Source: Girardinichthys multiradiatus (taxonomy: Eukaryota > Chordata > Actinopteri > Cyprinodontiformes > Goodeidae). From it: 64,000 bases of DNA. A program made the translations under genes and the position numbers. The number at the start of each line of letters is the position of its first letter. Position 1 is the first letter of the stretch. Positions 12,641-24,620 of this stretch are shown here, one piece after another. The stretch spans positions 19,492,442 to 19,556,441 of the forward strand of contig NC_061813.1 of NCBI RefSeq assembly GCF_021462225.1. Reading direction: 5' to 3'. The notes beneath the pieces are model-generated. The model did no database searches. It saw only the letters and a list, made by a program, of their open reading frames with translations, and had not been told where the DNA came from.

Positions 12641-14076
12641 TAGATTAAGTAGTTGTGTTGCGTTTACTAGCAGCTATTCAAACTTAAACTTGTGGATTTG
12701 GGTTTTCTTTCCTACTTGTAGGACTAGTGTGAATATGTATTTATGTTTGAAGTATAATATTCAAAATACAAATACATATTAACAAAAAATTCAAAATCTG
12801 TTTGAAACCTTTGTAAACTGTTGAAACATTTATGTGGTGGCTTCAATGGAGCATGAAGCAACAAATCCCTGTCGTCTTTGTTCCTTGTAACAATGTACAT
12901 CCATCCACCCACAGGTTCATGCATTGCATCTCTCATTCTTCCAGATATTCAGGAAAGTATCCTTTGTATTCATAAGCTATAAACAGGATGCAAAGTGCTG
13001 CCAACCACCTGCTCTGTTCCACATCTTCACCCTTTCTCTCTCTATCTCTCACTCTCTCTCCATGTGTCCTCTCTCTTTTCTTGTGTGACTGCCTGTCTCC
13101 CACTCTTCTGAAAAGACAGCAGGCAGGTGTGGCAAAACAACAGACAGATGGCAAGAGTGACGGAAGAAACGTTTTAGGCATGAAATGAAAAAATGAAGAT
13201 GGGAAAAAAGGTTTGGATCTGGCCAAAACAGGCACAGAGGCTTTACCTTTTTAAGGCAGCCACATGAACTGGATGTACACACGCACACACACTTACACAC
13301 ACACACCGTGTACATAGGCCTCTAACGGTATGCCTTTTCATGCTTTGGCCTTGAGGCCGATGGCCAAGCTGAAGAGTGTGACAGCTTATAACATCACTAT
13401 GATGGAGATGTCATTGAGCTGCTGTGTTTTATGACTTACCTCTGTGCTTGTAGCTGAGATTTAGTTTTAGGTTCTCATGTCCTCTGCCTGTGCTTTCCAC
13501 TTTATTATTCTGTAGGAAAGTGTACTCAAATATGAAGCTTTAATGCTAGATATGATGTAGGATTTTTTTGTACAATGTTGTGTAAGTGCATGATCATACC
13601 ACACATATAAAGGATAAGCACACAGACTTGTTCCCGACTCAGTCAAGGCCCAGTGGCTCTTCTGGATGGGCCATTGACTTCTGGTAGACCTTGTCTGTAA
13701 TGACCAAAAAACGAATCCTGATAAAGGTTCATGGTTGTAAAATATGACATTAACTGGTCACTGATATGGTCTGTTGTTCCTCCTCAAGAATGACGTTCTT
13801 AGTATGTTTTGTATCTACCTCTGCTGAAGGTTTTCTTTTCATGAACTTTTTGAAGTAGTGGATCAAAACAACAGTGTTCTTCCCACACACTTTTACTTCT
13901 TTGTTCAAAGAAGCTGTCATTCACTTTTTTGTTTCTATTCTTTCTTATATGATTTTTAGGCTTCAGTTTAGTTTTTATTTTTCAGCTAATACTTTCCATG
14001 TTTGGCAGCATTTAAAAATATGTTTACATATTGTATTATATCATAATTGTTTTTTTTTTTCTTCCGTTGATTCCAG

Positions 14077-14239
14077 GGTACTTTCTGCAAACACTGTTCC
14101 CACCATCCCAGCGATCCTTTCAGGGATGCATGCAAGTAATCCTGGTGGATGACCAACCTGCTGATTTGCATGCAGTGGAGAAAGGCACAGTGGGAGCGTT
14201 TGAGAATATCAGCCTGGACATGTGTGCAATCATAGACAG
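14077..14239 (+). CDS. cntnap5: CNTNAP5-like exon: end of laminin-G domain 2
   Basis: This exon follows a long T-rich tract and ...TTCCAG at 14071-14076, and ends at donor GTAAGA (14240). The first two bases complete a codon; it then encodes 53 residues plus two bases. Legible parts are SFQGCMQVILVDDQPADL and ISLDMCAIID, the closing strands and last cysteines of the second laminin-G domain of contactin-associated proteins. These are neuronal, single-pass membrane adhesion proteins. From memory, SFQGCM...VDDQ...DMCAIIDRC matches CNTNAP5 better than CNTNAP1 or CNTNAP2; CNTNAP4 is the main alternative. A CA repeat begins 31 bp after the donor. The exon is intact with no sign of pseudogenisation. 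Confidence 0.93.
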
Positions 14240-14268
14240 GTAAGAACGATCACCGGCACCTGCACACA

Positions 14269-14270
<2 letters not shown>

Positions 14271-14307
<37 letters not shown>
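14271..14307 (+). repeat. (CA)n microsatellite beside an exon donor site
   Basis: About 18 uninterrupted CA units start 31 bp downstream of the donor of the exon 14077-14239, preceded by imperfect CACAGA units. Intronic CA repeats close to 5' splice sites can bind hnRNP L, so the position could matter for inclusion; that is inference. Confidence 0.97.
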
Positions 14308-14312
<5 letters not shown>

Positions 14313-15177
14313 CCTACATACATACACCTTACATTTCATGAAAGAAAATGGAGAAATAAAAAAGAGTACAACAGTGTCATAAATCAGGATGTTGTAAATG
14401 AAAATCACAAAGTAAACAAGACTGTTCCATAAAACCTTTGAAACTTTATCCTGATACATATTAATCAAGGCTCTCTTTGTTGTCTGTGCAACCTCACATT
14501 AATTATGTTTATGTGTGGCTCATTTAAATGTACTTGTCACACTGATAAATGGATATAAGTTATAGGGTGGCTTCACAGTGTAGGGGAATGTGAGCAAATG
14601 CTTCAAGCTTTCATTTTAAAGCTATGCGAAACTTTTCATCCTTTGAAAAAAGGCTGTAGGATCTTAATCAAGCATCAAGAATGAGTCACATAGTTCTCCA
14701 TCTAATTGGGGAGTGTAACTTGGCAAGACCAGGAGATTTACGCGACATTTCTCAATGTCGACTTACTGGCAGCTGTTCTAAGAAGTTGTTGACATTTCAA
14801 TTTATTTCTTTTTCACATAAAAGGCAAAAATATTTAAATGTTTTTGTATTACAAATACATTCAAGCCTTGTGCTCAATTAATGCACTTTTGTGCATAGAA
14901 ATAGACATATCAAAAGAAAACATTTAAACTTGTACAACATGCTAAAGCAATTACGATCTATTCTGTTGGCAATTCTGAATCAAAAGTGGTCATAAACCAG
15001 GCGTGGTGGAGTTTTATTTTCGGTTAGATTTGTAGAAAAGCTTCATCAGTAATTCGCAAGAAGTAGATACACACTGCCACTGCTTCATTCACTTATTGAT
15101 CTAGGCAAAGTGTGATGTTTGCTGGAAAGTTGAGAACAGAACCTAAGATAATTTATATAAAAACAGATCCATCATCT

Positions 15178-16443
15178 TCAGTGATGCAGAAGAGTGTTTT
15201 TTTGTGTCACTCTTAAAATGTTTAGATCATCAAACAAATTTTAATAATAGACAAAGAAAACCTGTGTACGTAAGAGAGCAAGTAATGAATTTATTTGTTA
15301 TGGGGACAAGAAACCTTACCCCTAAACCTAATTACTGGCTGTGAAATCCTTGGCAGAAACAACTGCCATTAGGCTTGTGTGATAACTGGCAATGAGTCTT
15401 AGAAATCTCTGTGGAGGAATTTTAGCTCATTCCTTTCGGCACAACTGTTTAAATTCCTCACAATGGAATTTTTTAAAAGAATAAATGTCCTGTTTATAGT
15501 CATATCACAGCTCTCTTAATCTGATTTTAGTCTAGACTTTGCCTAGGTTGCTCCAAAACCTTCTTTAAGATTTAGAGAGGGACTTGTTTTCAAGCCTTTG
15601 TTTCTGTTTATCAGCAGAGGTAGACAAACCGTCCAGGTCCTGAACAAGCAAAGCAGCCCCTGTCACAGCCACCACCATGTTTGACTTTTTGAATTATGCT
15701 CTATTTCTGTGATGCTTTATGCCAAATGTAACAGAATGAATATTTTCCACAAATGTACACTTTTGCACTGTCATTCCACAAAAAAGTGTCCAAAATGTTT
15801 TATGGTAAATGTGTGATTGACCACTGTTTTCTTTTTGGTCATCATTTGGTTTCTGCCTTGAAACTCTCCTATTGATTCTATTTTTGACAAGTCTCTTTTT
15901 CTTGTTGTAAAATCATCAATCAAGTGAGGCCTGCAGTGCTTTGGACGTTGTTCTAGAGACCTTTGTGAACATCCGGAATCAGTAGTTGATGTTCTCTTAG
16001 AGTAGGTTTGGCAGGCTGGCCACTCCTGGGAAGGTTCACCTCAGGTTCTTTTTTTCCATTTGTGAATTATGGCTCTCATTGTGGTTTGCTGGATTTGCAA
16101 AGCCTTAGAAATGGCTTTGTACCACTTTCCTGACCAATAGATGTCATTGACTTTGTTTCACATCTGTTCTTGATTTTGCCTACTTTATGCTGTCAGACAG
16201 GCTCTGTTTACAATAATTTCTTATTCCTACGGGTCTGGGAGTAAGTAGGTCTGGGTGTGGCTAGTGAAATTATACAAAAAATTAGGTTATTTACAGTTAA
16301 CTCATGCTTTAGTATAATCAGGAATTACTTTTTCTGGGTATCTTTGTCAGATATTTTGTTTGTTCTTTAATATTTAGCTGTGACAGCAAACCAGAAACAA
16401 GAAATATGGAAGGGTGTAAATATTTCTTCACAGATTTTATGAC
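15178..16443 (-). mobile_element. Decayed Tc1-like transposon relic
   Basis: The left terminus (CAGTGATGCAGAAGAGTGTT) and right terminus (GGGTGTAAATATTTCTTCAC, ending about 16443) are degenerate inverted ends, and the 1.27-kb span is normal for Tc1. Throughout the interior the antisense of a common fish Tc1 transposase is readable in blocks. One example is TGGCAATGAGTCT...TGTGGAGGAATTTTAGCTCA near 15390-15425. Others are GTGAGGCCTGCAGT near 15924 and GGCCACTCCTGGGAAGGTTCACC near 16018. Frames are full of stops and indels. Recognition is from memory of the family consensus. Confidence 0.8.
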
Positions 16444-16781
16444 TGACATTTTTTCAAAAGGTTTTTAGTAAATATTAAAATACCTAATGAGCCAAGATTT
16501 GCATTTGTGTCTATATTTTATGATTGTTTGATCCAAAATATATGTGCATCAGAATTGTTTTAGTCTGTAGTTTTGTCCTGTTTGCTCTATCAGAACAAAT
16601 GAAGTAAACTTGCTGCAAAAACACAGTTTAAGAAGATTAAGCTGTGTTTGCCTTTTGTAAAAAATTCATTTTTTATATAACTTTACTGGAGGAGAATGAT
16701 CAGGCTCTGCTAGATTCTGTAGTATGCTCTGGCCAAGCAGACCTAGAGAAATTATACTTTTTCAGAAACACCTATCTGCTA

Positions 16782-16895
16782 TGGCTATCCATCCATCACC
16801 TGTGTCTGCTTAATCCTCGAAGGGTCGGTCATAATTTGAACCCAGGACCTCCTTGCTATGACTAAACAGTGCTAAAAACTGTGCCACCATGACTA
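16782..16895 (-). mobile_element. SINE relic, head and tail only
   Basis: On the minus strand the segment starts with a tRNA-like head (CATGGTGGCACAGTTTTTAG, then GGTCCTGGGTTCAAAT as a B-box). It then jumps to a tail with GGATTAAGCAGACAC and GATGGATGGA. It resembles the full SINE at 29760-30116 with the middle deleted. Confidence 0.6.
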
Positions 16896-18746
16896 CAAGT
16901 TGTAAAAGTGGGAAAACATGAAATTAGTGATATGAAACTTAAGCAACTTTTTATCTACTCTTTTCTATAAGTGATTTAAAATGTTTTCCTTCAGAAAATA
17001 AAAAAGTGGTCTAAGCTAACATAGAAATGATTAAAAATGCTTCTGCTAGAAGCATTATTACACTTCACACAGTCAAGCTTTTCAAACGTATCTGCTCTGG
17101 TCAGATAATAATTGTTTTTATTTAAAAGAAAAAAAACAAACTTCTGGGGAGTTCTCAGGCATCGAAAACGTTTTCAATTTACTTTTGATTGAGCCCCGTT
17201 TGATTGAATTTTCATCCTTCCCTGCAATTATGAAAATTACTGATAGCTTTCTGTAATGGTTTGTTTTGCCTCTTTAAATCTTTTATGATATAATGTGGTA
17301 ATAAGTGATATTTTGTTTTTCAGATTGCAGTGCAGTTGTGCTTCCACTAGTTGCTTAAAACAGACTGACTTAGTTTTCCAAGAAGTCTTGTTACAATCTG
17401 ACAATAGCCAGGTTTCTATCATTACAACCTGTTTTATTGCCAACTTCTGTTACTTGAAATGTTGTGTATCAGTACTACAGCACTTCAAGTGGGCCTTGTT
17501 CTGCCATAGAAGATAAATGGGCACAGTGTTACCATCTAACTAATCAGAATGTCTTTGAAGGCAGTTCAATGGACTTGTCTGACCTCCTTTTGATCAATGC
17601 CGTTCCACTGTGGGATTCAGTTTAGGCTGGGAAGAAAAAAAACATACTAAAGCACATAGAACAACCAAATTCTGCATCCTGCAGATACACAACGCAATGC
17701 ACACACAATTTTCCACAATATCAATAGTATTTTAAAAGGGTGATACAACAACACAAGCAGCAGGACAAAAAACTGAACACAAATCCTACATCAGCTTCAA
17801 TCTCCCCATAGATTTTCTTCTCTCTCACAAAAAGCCCGAAGTAGTTGGTATGGTTCAGTGCTCCCAGCCAGCTAAGAATAATGTCTTTTGAAATTGTCAG
17901 GACTTGTCAATTGCAATCCATTGTGTAAGCACAATGACATTTTATCTCAGCGTCTCTGCCTGCTGAAGCTGTACTGAGTTGTGTAAAGCAGGCCCACTGT
18001 GGTTGTTTTCTGCAACTTAAAGGTTCTTAATGGTATATTGTTGTATATAGCCATGTGAAAAAAAATTCAAAGTTGTATTTCCGCTTCATCATTACAGGCG
18101 GTATCTCTACAGTTACCATCTTGTCTAGCCAGAAAGACAGAACGCCTATGTGCTATGAAACTACTCGATTTCCAGCTTGGCTGCAGACTGTGGCATTTCC
18201 AAAGGAACCCTGCTGCTCCTATGAGTCAGTGTTTGTTTTGCTTTAGCTAGCTTTCCTCTTACTTTCATTACTTTCATTCATTTAAAAATAAAAGGTCTAG
18301 TTACATAACTTGTAAGGTGGAATTTGTTTTTAAAAGTGCCTCTAGATCTCTTTGCAGCAAGCAAGTCAAACCACAAAACTTTCATATAATCTTGATTTCC
18401 TCTTTTTGTTAAAATTATATATATATATATACAGTATATATATATATTTTTTTTTACAAACAGGAGTAATAAAACTTTTTCTTAAAGAAACATTTGTTGC
18501 AAGCATAGGTCTTTCTCTACACTAAAAATTAGAGTATTTTTGAAAAGTTTATTTATTCCAGGAACTCAGTTCACTAAGTGAAACACATTATATAGATTAA
18601 TTACACACAGACTGATGTTTTCAAGCCAATATTTCTACTAATTATTATGATGTTCCAGTTGTAGCTAATGAAAAGATGACATTTAACTTATTTTTTGGAT
18701 TTGTGTTTTGACCTTTTCCCTGCTGTTTATTATATTCTTTAGGGCT

Positions 18747-19244
18747 TGTCATATTCAGTTCCTTTCCTTGTGCTCATTATTTGTTCGTTGTTGCCATATT
18801 AGTTTATAGTTCCATCTTGTGTTCTTTGAATTTTTAGATTGTTTTCCTGTTAGGTCTCTGTTACATATTTTCCCTGGATTTGCTTGCATATCTATTCTGC
18901 TCCATTCATGATGCTTAGTCTTCCACCCTTAGCCACCATGCAGTCAAGTATATTCTGCTTACATGTGCTGCCTCATTGACTCCATAGCCTGCATCTGTTT
19001 TATCACCATACAAGCCTTCTGTTGGTCGTTTCTTCTCTGCTGGATTATTCTGTTTCCGTACATGTTGCTTTGCTCCTTTCCATTTGCCATGCTCCATGTC
19101 CTGTTCTCTTTATGCCATGTTGTTACTCTTCGAATCTTTCCATAAGGCTTTTGCTTTTTAATAAAATCCTTCATATCACCGTACTGCTCCTGCCTTCCTG
19201 TCCTGCCTTCCTGTCCTGCCTTCCAAGAAGCACACTCCTTGACA
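18747..19244 (+). mobile_element. Possible LTR-like remnant
   Basis: The interval starts TGTCAT, ends TTGACA and has AATAAA near 19162 followed by three CCTGCCTTCCTGT-like units. This resembles the R/U5 side of fish LTRs or related non-autonomous elements. No target duplication is visible, so boundaries and class are uncertain. Confidence 0.3.
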
Positions 19245-19324
19245 TCGAGAATCTGTAGTAAGATTTAAAAGTTGATGTTCAGATGGTCCTTATCCAATCC
19301 AACTGAGATTTTTTGCCAGAAACA

Positions 19325-19370
19325 TGGTGAAAAAGTTTAAGAGATGTGAATATTTTTGCAAGGCACTGCA
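19325..19370 (+). mobile_element. Tc1-like right-end fragment
   Basis: The text GATGTGAATATTTTTGCAAG followed by GCACTGCAT is the outer right end of a fish Tc1-type inverted repeat. No matching left end or transposase sequence is attached nearby. Confidence 0.5.
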
Positions 19371-19827
19371 TCTATGGTGGATTTTAAAGGCTTACGTTAG
19401 TGAAATGCTAAAACCAACAAAAAACATCTTAAATGAAACTTTTTAATGGGTTTTTGGTCTGCCTTGGCATCGATCCAGAATGGATTTACAGAGTAGCTCA
19501 ATGTAGTTAAAGTTTATTTAACATATAAGCCTTCCAAAGTATCTTCAAGTTCAGTTCTTTTGTAACACTTTACTAACACTATTTTTAACATAGTAAAATG
19601 TACAAATGTACCCACCGCACTGTTTTACACAGAGACAAGCAACAAGTACCCAGTTATTGCAATTGTATTTTTTTTTCTGTATTATTGTTTTCTATAAAGT
19701 GCCCGTGCAACTACATGGATGTTTTGAAATTCATAGATACTTATACACCTTAGAATTATAAAGTATGCACCATGTTAGATGTTACTACTGTACTGCTTGC
19801 TCAAAACCATTTAACCGCTTGTATTAG

Positions 19828-20049
<222 letters not shown>

Positions 20050-20665
20050 TAATGTAAAGTTTTACATCTGTTTTTTTGTCCTTTTTGTCTTTCCTTTTTC
20101 TCACTGATATAATTTTTTATGTGTGTGCATTTGACTCGGTCTTTCTCCATTTGCCTTTGAGTGATTAAGCTGTCTCCCTGTTCTCAGCACAGAGAGAGAT
20201 GAACTTTTGAAGTGTTTTGATGCCAAGCTTGTTCAACAGCCCTGTGTTTTGTTCTCATCAGAGAAAAACGAAACCAACTGACAAAGCAGCAGCACACAAA
20301 GCAAGCAGCATCAGAAAGAGCTTTTTCAGAGGCTTTAAATTTTCAAAATGTCATTCTTCCTCCCATAAGCCACAGATGTTCTCTTTTAAAGGGCAAGAGA
20401 GAAAAGTTGAGCATCCATTTGAGCTAAAACAACAGATAGTACAAAGAAAGTTTGAGAAGGCTGAACAGGAAAATAAAGTGGAAAAGGCATTCTTCTGAAT
20501 GTTAGATTGTTCCAGGACTGATGAGTCAGAATCAAATCAGAAATGACATTAAGAAAAGATAATTAAAAACACAGGTACATTAAAGAAAGATGCTGGTAAA
20601 TATTTTAGTCCTTGTCGGTTGGTTGTTCAGCAGCTCATTTCACTGAATGCATATTCCAGTCTTTC

Positions 20666-20708
20666 CATCATGAAAGAGACACAATGGTTTAGTGTCTCTT
20701 TCATGATG
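20666..20708. repeat. Perfect short hairpin, 17-bp stem
   Basis: CATCATGAAAGAGACAC at 20666-20682 is exactly complementary to GTGTCTCTTTCATGATG at 20692-20708, with a 9-nt loop. It is not part of any recognised element. Confidence 0.9.
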
Positions 20709-20829
20709 TAAAAACTAAAGGCTAGCATTCAGGATACAAATTACAATATAAATGTAGCTCACATTCAGATTACCAATAAAGATATGTGTACATTGTTTAA
20801 TAAATGCATACTGTACCAATATTTCTGAC

Positions 20830-21552
20830 CAGTGGCACAAAAACTGGGTATGCACTATATGCGGTGCATTGGGGGTGCTACACTAGAGGGGGCGCCAAAG
20901 CGATTGCGGGAAATTATTTTTAGTCGACATTTGTGAATGTGTGATTGATATGATCAATAACGGAGACACGTCACTGATAGTGCGACCCTCCGCTCCTTCA
21001 CACCCCCACCCCCACACCCACACCCCACCACCCACACACACACTATAGGCGCTCCAATGCGAGCCCCCTCGAGAACGCTCCGCAGCACAATTGCTTTCAT
21101 GTATTGTGCTGTCATCTGATAAAAGGGAGCTAAAGATGGAGAGGCAGCAAATAAAGCTTTTGGGGGCACAAAACAGAAAATTGAGAGGGAGAACGACAAG
21201 TATAAAGATGTAGGGATGAACAAAAGATTTTCAAAGTGGTTGAAAGACAGTAGGTAAGTTATGTCAGTGTATCAAGAAGAGGTTTGTAAATATTCAGGTT
21301 AACTAAACCTACTTCTAGTAAAATGACAGGTTTACATTGTCTAGAAACTGTGTACAGGTCAGTATTTACAATATAACAGATCATGCAAGAAAAATTAAGA
21401 ACCTGGTTTTTGGTTATTTTGTTGTTCAGACAGTAATCATTTGTTTAGGTAGATGTAGAATCATAAAACAGATAACTTATAGAACTTGGGAGTAATACAC
21501 TTGCCTATAATGTGTCTGCATACCCCTCAGAAAGCAGATAGTTGCGCCCCTG
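20830..21552 (+). mobile_element. hAT-type transposon remnant, 723 bp
   Basis: The left end CAGTGGCACAAAAACTGGGT and the right end (minus strand CAGGGGCGCAACTATCTGC) are hAT-like inverted termini. They are flanked by an 8-bp duplication with one mismatch, TTTCTGAC (20822-20829) and TTTCTGAT (21553-21560). Inside, about 21133-21255 on the plus strand keeps a basic coding piece (KQKIEREND, then FSKWLKDS) that ends near a GTAAGTT donor. This resembles the first exon of fish hAT (TTF-type zinc-finger) transposases. The catalytic part is absent, so the element is non-autonomous. A C-rich tract (21003-21033) could form a G-quadruplex on the minus strand. Confidence 0.72.
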
Positions 21553-23010
21553 TTTCTGATAGGAAGCCAGAAGCAAAGCAGACTAGAATGCATGTGTAAA
21601 ACTGTACAGTTGTAGGTTAAATCTTGGGGTTCAGCCAGTAAGACGTGGGCAGACAGAAAGAATGAATGATTCTCTTCCTTACTCTCAAAGCAACCACTTA
21701 GGCACAGGACTCCAAACATTTGCCTTGGTGGGGCTGGTTATTGGTTGAGATGGTTGTAGGTGGTTCATTTGTTACTGTGAAACAGCACGTTGCTTTGAAA
21801 TGTCAGTGCTCTCCTGAAGCAAGAAAGAATTATACCCAGGAAGGTCAGCAGAGTGCTAAAGTATCATTCTAGTTGCAGACACGATTCAACATTTGGTTTC
21901 TGGAATTTGCAGCAGATCTCAGATTTCCTCCAGCTTTATTCCTGTCATTTGGTTAGAGTTTTGCCCCTTGATTATCAAATAGCTAGATTCATAGAATAAT
22001 ATCTAATTAAGTTATTGATGCGGACACTGGTAGAGGTTATTATTTCAAATTGCTTTATACAAACAACATTAACTATTATTTGCCTTTCAGTGTAAGTATC
22101 TGATGGATTTGAAAAGTTAGCTATGATCTGTAATCTTCCATGTTAGAGCCCAAAAAAACAACAACAAAGATGTTTTTGAGTGTTGAGTTACAATCTTGTT
22201 AGCTGTAATGCAGGTCTTAAAAATCATATTAAGTTTAGATTCATATTGATTACTATTCTGACTGTATCAATCTCATGCTGAAATTAATCAATCATTTAGT
22301 CAGATTTAATTTATATCACGCTTCTCAAGAAGTACAATGTAACACAAAGTGCTTCACATAATTTTAAATCAAAGGATATTTCATGCAAACAACCATATCA
22401 CATAAAGGAATGCTAAACCAAGTAGTATAATAACTATTTACTACCAGAATGTCATATAAAATGTGCAACTAGTTAAACAGTAGTCAGAAGTGGGAAAACA
22501 CTAGAGACAGATATAGAACATATACAAATACTAAAACTCTTAAAACTAGAAATGTACTTCAATATAAGACAAATAAATTTGGATAAAACATAAAATTTTG
22601 TTTTATTTATAATGACATCTAAAATAGTAGAAAAAAAATGATTGTAAATATCCAAGGTATCCAGGTCAAACTGAAGATGCAATCGAACCAAACAAATGCA
22701 ATAAAATTGTACTTAAAAGTTAATAAAAAGAATAAGAAATAAAGTTAATTAATCATGGATTGAAAAGTAAAATAGATATACTAAATTTCAAGAAAAAAGA
22801 TAAGTTGAAGTGATGCATTTTTAGTTTGCTTTAAAAAACATCTAAACTCTCAGCTGTTCTCAGGTTTTCAGGAAGGTTGTTCCTTAAGTGAGGGCTGTAA
22901 TGAAAAAATAATTCCTCTCCATTTGTTTTAGTTTTTACTTTAATAAGACCCTTCTCAGAAGACCTGGTGAGTCTGAAGGGCTTGTGAGGTAACAACAAAA
23001 CAGATACATA

Positions 23011-24620
23011 CAGGTCCTTCTCAAAATATTAGCATATTGTGATAAAGTTCATTATTTTCCATAATGTCATGATGAAAATTTAACATTCATATATTTTAGA
23101 TTCATTGCACACTAACTGAAATATTTCAGGTCTTTTATTGTCTTAATACGGATGATTTTGGCATACAGCTCATGAAAACCCAAAATTCCTATCTCACAAA
23201 ATTAGCATATTTCATCCGACCAATACAAGAAAAGTGTTTTTAATACAAAAAACGTCAACCTTCAAATAATCATGTACAGTTATGCACTCAATACTTGGTC
23301 GGGAATCCTTTTGCAGAAATGACTGCTTCAATGCGGCGTGGCATGGAGGCAATCAGCCTGTGGCACTGCTGAGGTCTTATGGAGGCCCAGGATGCTTCGA
23401 TAGCGGCCTTTAGCTCATCCAGAGTGTTGGGTCTTGAGTCTCTCAACGTTTTCTTCACAATATCCCACAGATTCTCTATGGGGTTCAGGTCAGGAGAGTT
23501 GGCAGGCCAATTGAGCACAGTGATACTATGGTCAGTAAACCATTTACCAGTGGTTTTGGCACTGTGAGCAGGTGCCAGGTCGTGCTGAAAAATGAAATCT
23601 TCATCTCCATAAAGCTTTTCAGCAGATGGAAGCATGAAGTGCCCCAAAATCTCCTGATAGCTAGCTGCATTGACCCTGCCCTTGATAAAACACAGTGGAC
23701 CAACACCAGCAGCTGACACGGCACCCCAGACCATCACTGACTGTGGGTACTTGACACTCGACCTCTGGCATTTTGGCATTTCCTTCTCCCCAGTCTTCCT
23801 CCAGACTCTGGCACCTTTATTTCCGAATGACATGCAGAATTTGCTTTCATCCGAAAAAAGTACTTTGGACCACTGAGCAACAGTCCAGTGCTGCTTCTCT
23901 GTAGCCCAGGTCAGGCGCTTCTGCCGCTGTTTCTGGTTCAAAAGTGGCTTGACCTGGGGAATGCGGCACCTGTAGCCCATTTCCTGCACACGCCTGTGCA
24001 CGGTGGCTCTGGATGTTTCTACTCTAGACTCAGTCCACTGCTTCCGCAGGTCCCCCAAGGTCTAGAATCGGCCCTTCTCTACAATCTTCCTCAGGGTCTG
24101 GTCACCTCTTCTCGTTGTGCAGCGTTTTCTGCCACACGTTTTCCTTCCCACAGACTTCCCACTGAGGTGCCTTGATCCAGCACTCTGGGAACAGCCTATT
24201 CGTTCAGAAATTTCTTTCTGTGTCTTACCCTCTTGCTTGAGGGTGTCAATAGTGGCCTTCTGGACAGCAGTCAGGTCGGCAGTCTTACCCATGATTGGGG
24301 TTTTGAGTGATGAACCAGGCTGGGAGTTTTAAAGGCCTCAGGAATCTTTTGCAGGTGTTTAGAGTTAACTCGTTGATTCAGATGATTAGGTTCATAGCTC
24401 ATTTAGAGACCCTTTTAATGATATGCTAATTTTGTGAGATAGGAATTTTGGGTTTTCATGAGCTGTATGCCAAAATTATCCGTATTAAGACAATAAAAGA
24501 CCTGAAATATTTCAGTTAGTGTGCAAGGAATCTAAAATATATGAATGTTGAATTTTCATCATGACATTATGGAAAATAATGAACTTTATCACAATATGCT
24601 AATATTTTGAGAAGGACCTG
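23011..24620 (-). mobile_element. DD34E Tc1 element with 200-bp inverted repeats, copy A
   Basis: The 1610-bp element starts CAGGTCCTTCTC and ends with the complement, flanked by TA (23009-23010 and 24621-24622). The inverted repeats are about 200 bp (23011-23210 and 24421-24620). The transposase gene on the minus strand has one stop codon. It is inserted in an older dispersed repeat and antisense to the host gene. Confidence 0.96.
23288..24292 (-). pseudogene. DD34E Tc1 transposase with one nonsense codon (copy A)
   Basis: The frame from 24292 to 23288 is 335 codons with no frameshift. The single break is TAG at codon 77 (24062-24064), where copy B has CAG (Gln). After it the catalytic core is open: LFSDES for the first Asp, FQHDLAPAH for the second and DLNPIENLW for the Glu, with 34 residues between the last two. 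The stop separates the N-terminal half of the DNA-binding domain from the rest, so a functional enzyme is not expected. It otherwise differs from copy B by only scattered substitutions. Confidence 0.94.

Larger units (their letters stand above)
1..14076 (+). other. Intron (5' end outside window) of the CNTNAP-like gene
   Basis: This interval lies upstream of the first recognisable exon and ends in a pyrimidine-rich tract and AG at 14075-14076. It holds the Tc1-like relic at 82-1006, the DD36E element at 3502-4769, a Tc1 relic with nested SINE at 6861-7292, a solo LTR at 8543-9241 and a second DD36E element at 11371-12640. The stretches 1007-3501, 4772-6860, 7293-8537, 9247-11370 and 12643-14076 show only AT-rich sequence, homopolymer runs (for example T-rich 10740-10762), CT-rich sequence near 13025-13080 and scattered short ORFs without family resemblance. 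I looked for an earlier laminin-G exon and saw none. Confidence 0.75.

Noticed and set aside
12933..13315. Minus-strand ORFs of 100 and 88 codons
   Set aside because: They run through CT-rich and CA-rich simple sequence and carry runs of Cys-Val and Ser-Leu typical of translated microsatellites.
20217..20498. 93-codon plus-strand ORF just after the EGF exon
   Set aside because: It is Lys/Ser-rich and superficially protein-like, but has no recognisable domain, and the exon chain continues correctly without it.
23379..24332. Many plus-strand ORFs over the Tc1 elements (also at 4026-4683, 11502-12554, 41636-42589 and 47548-48352)
   Set aside because: They are antisense shadows of the transposase genes; the same shadows repeat in every copy.
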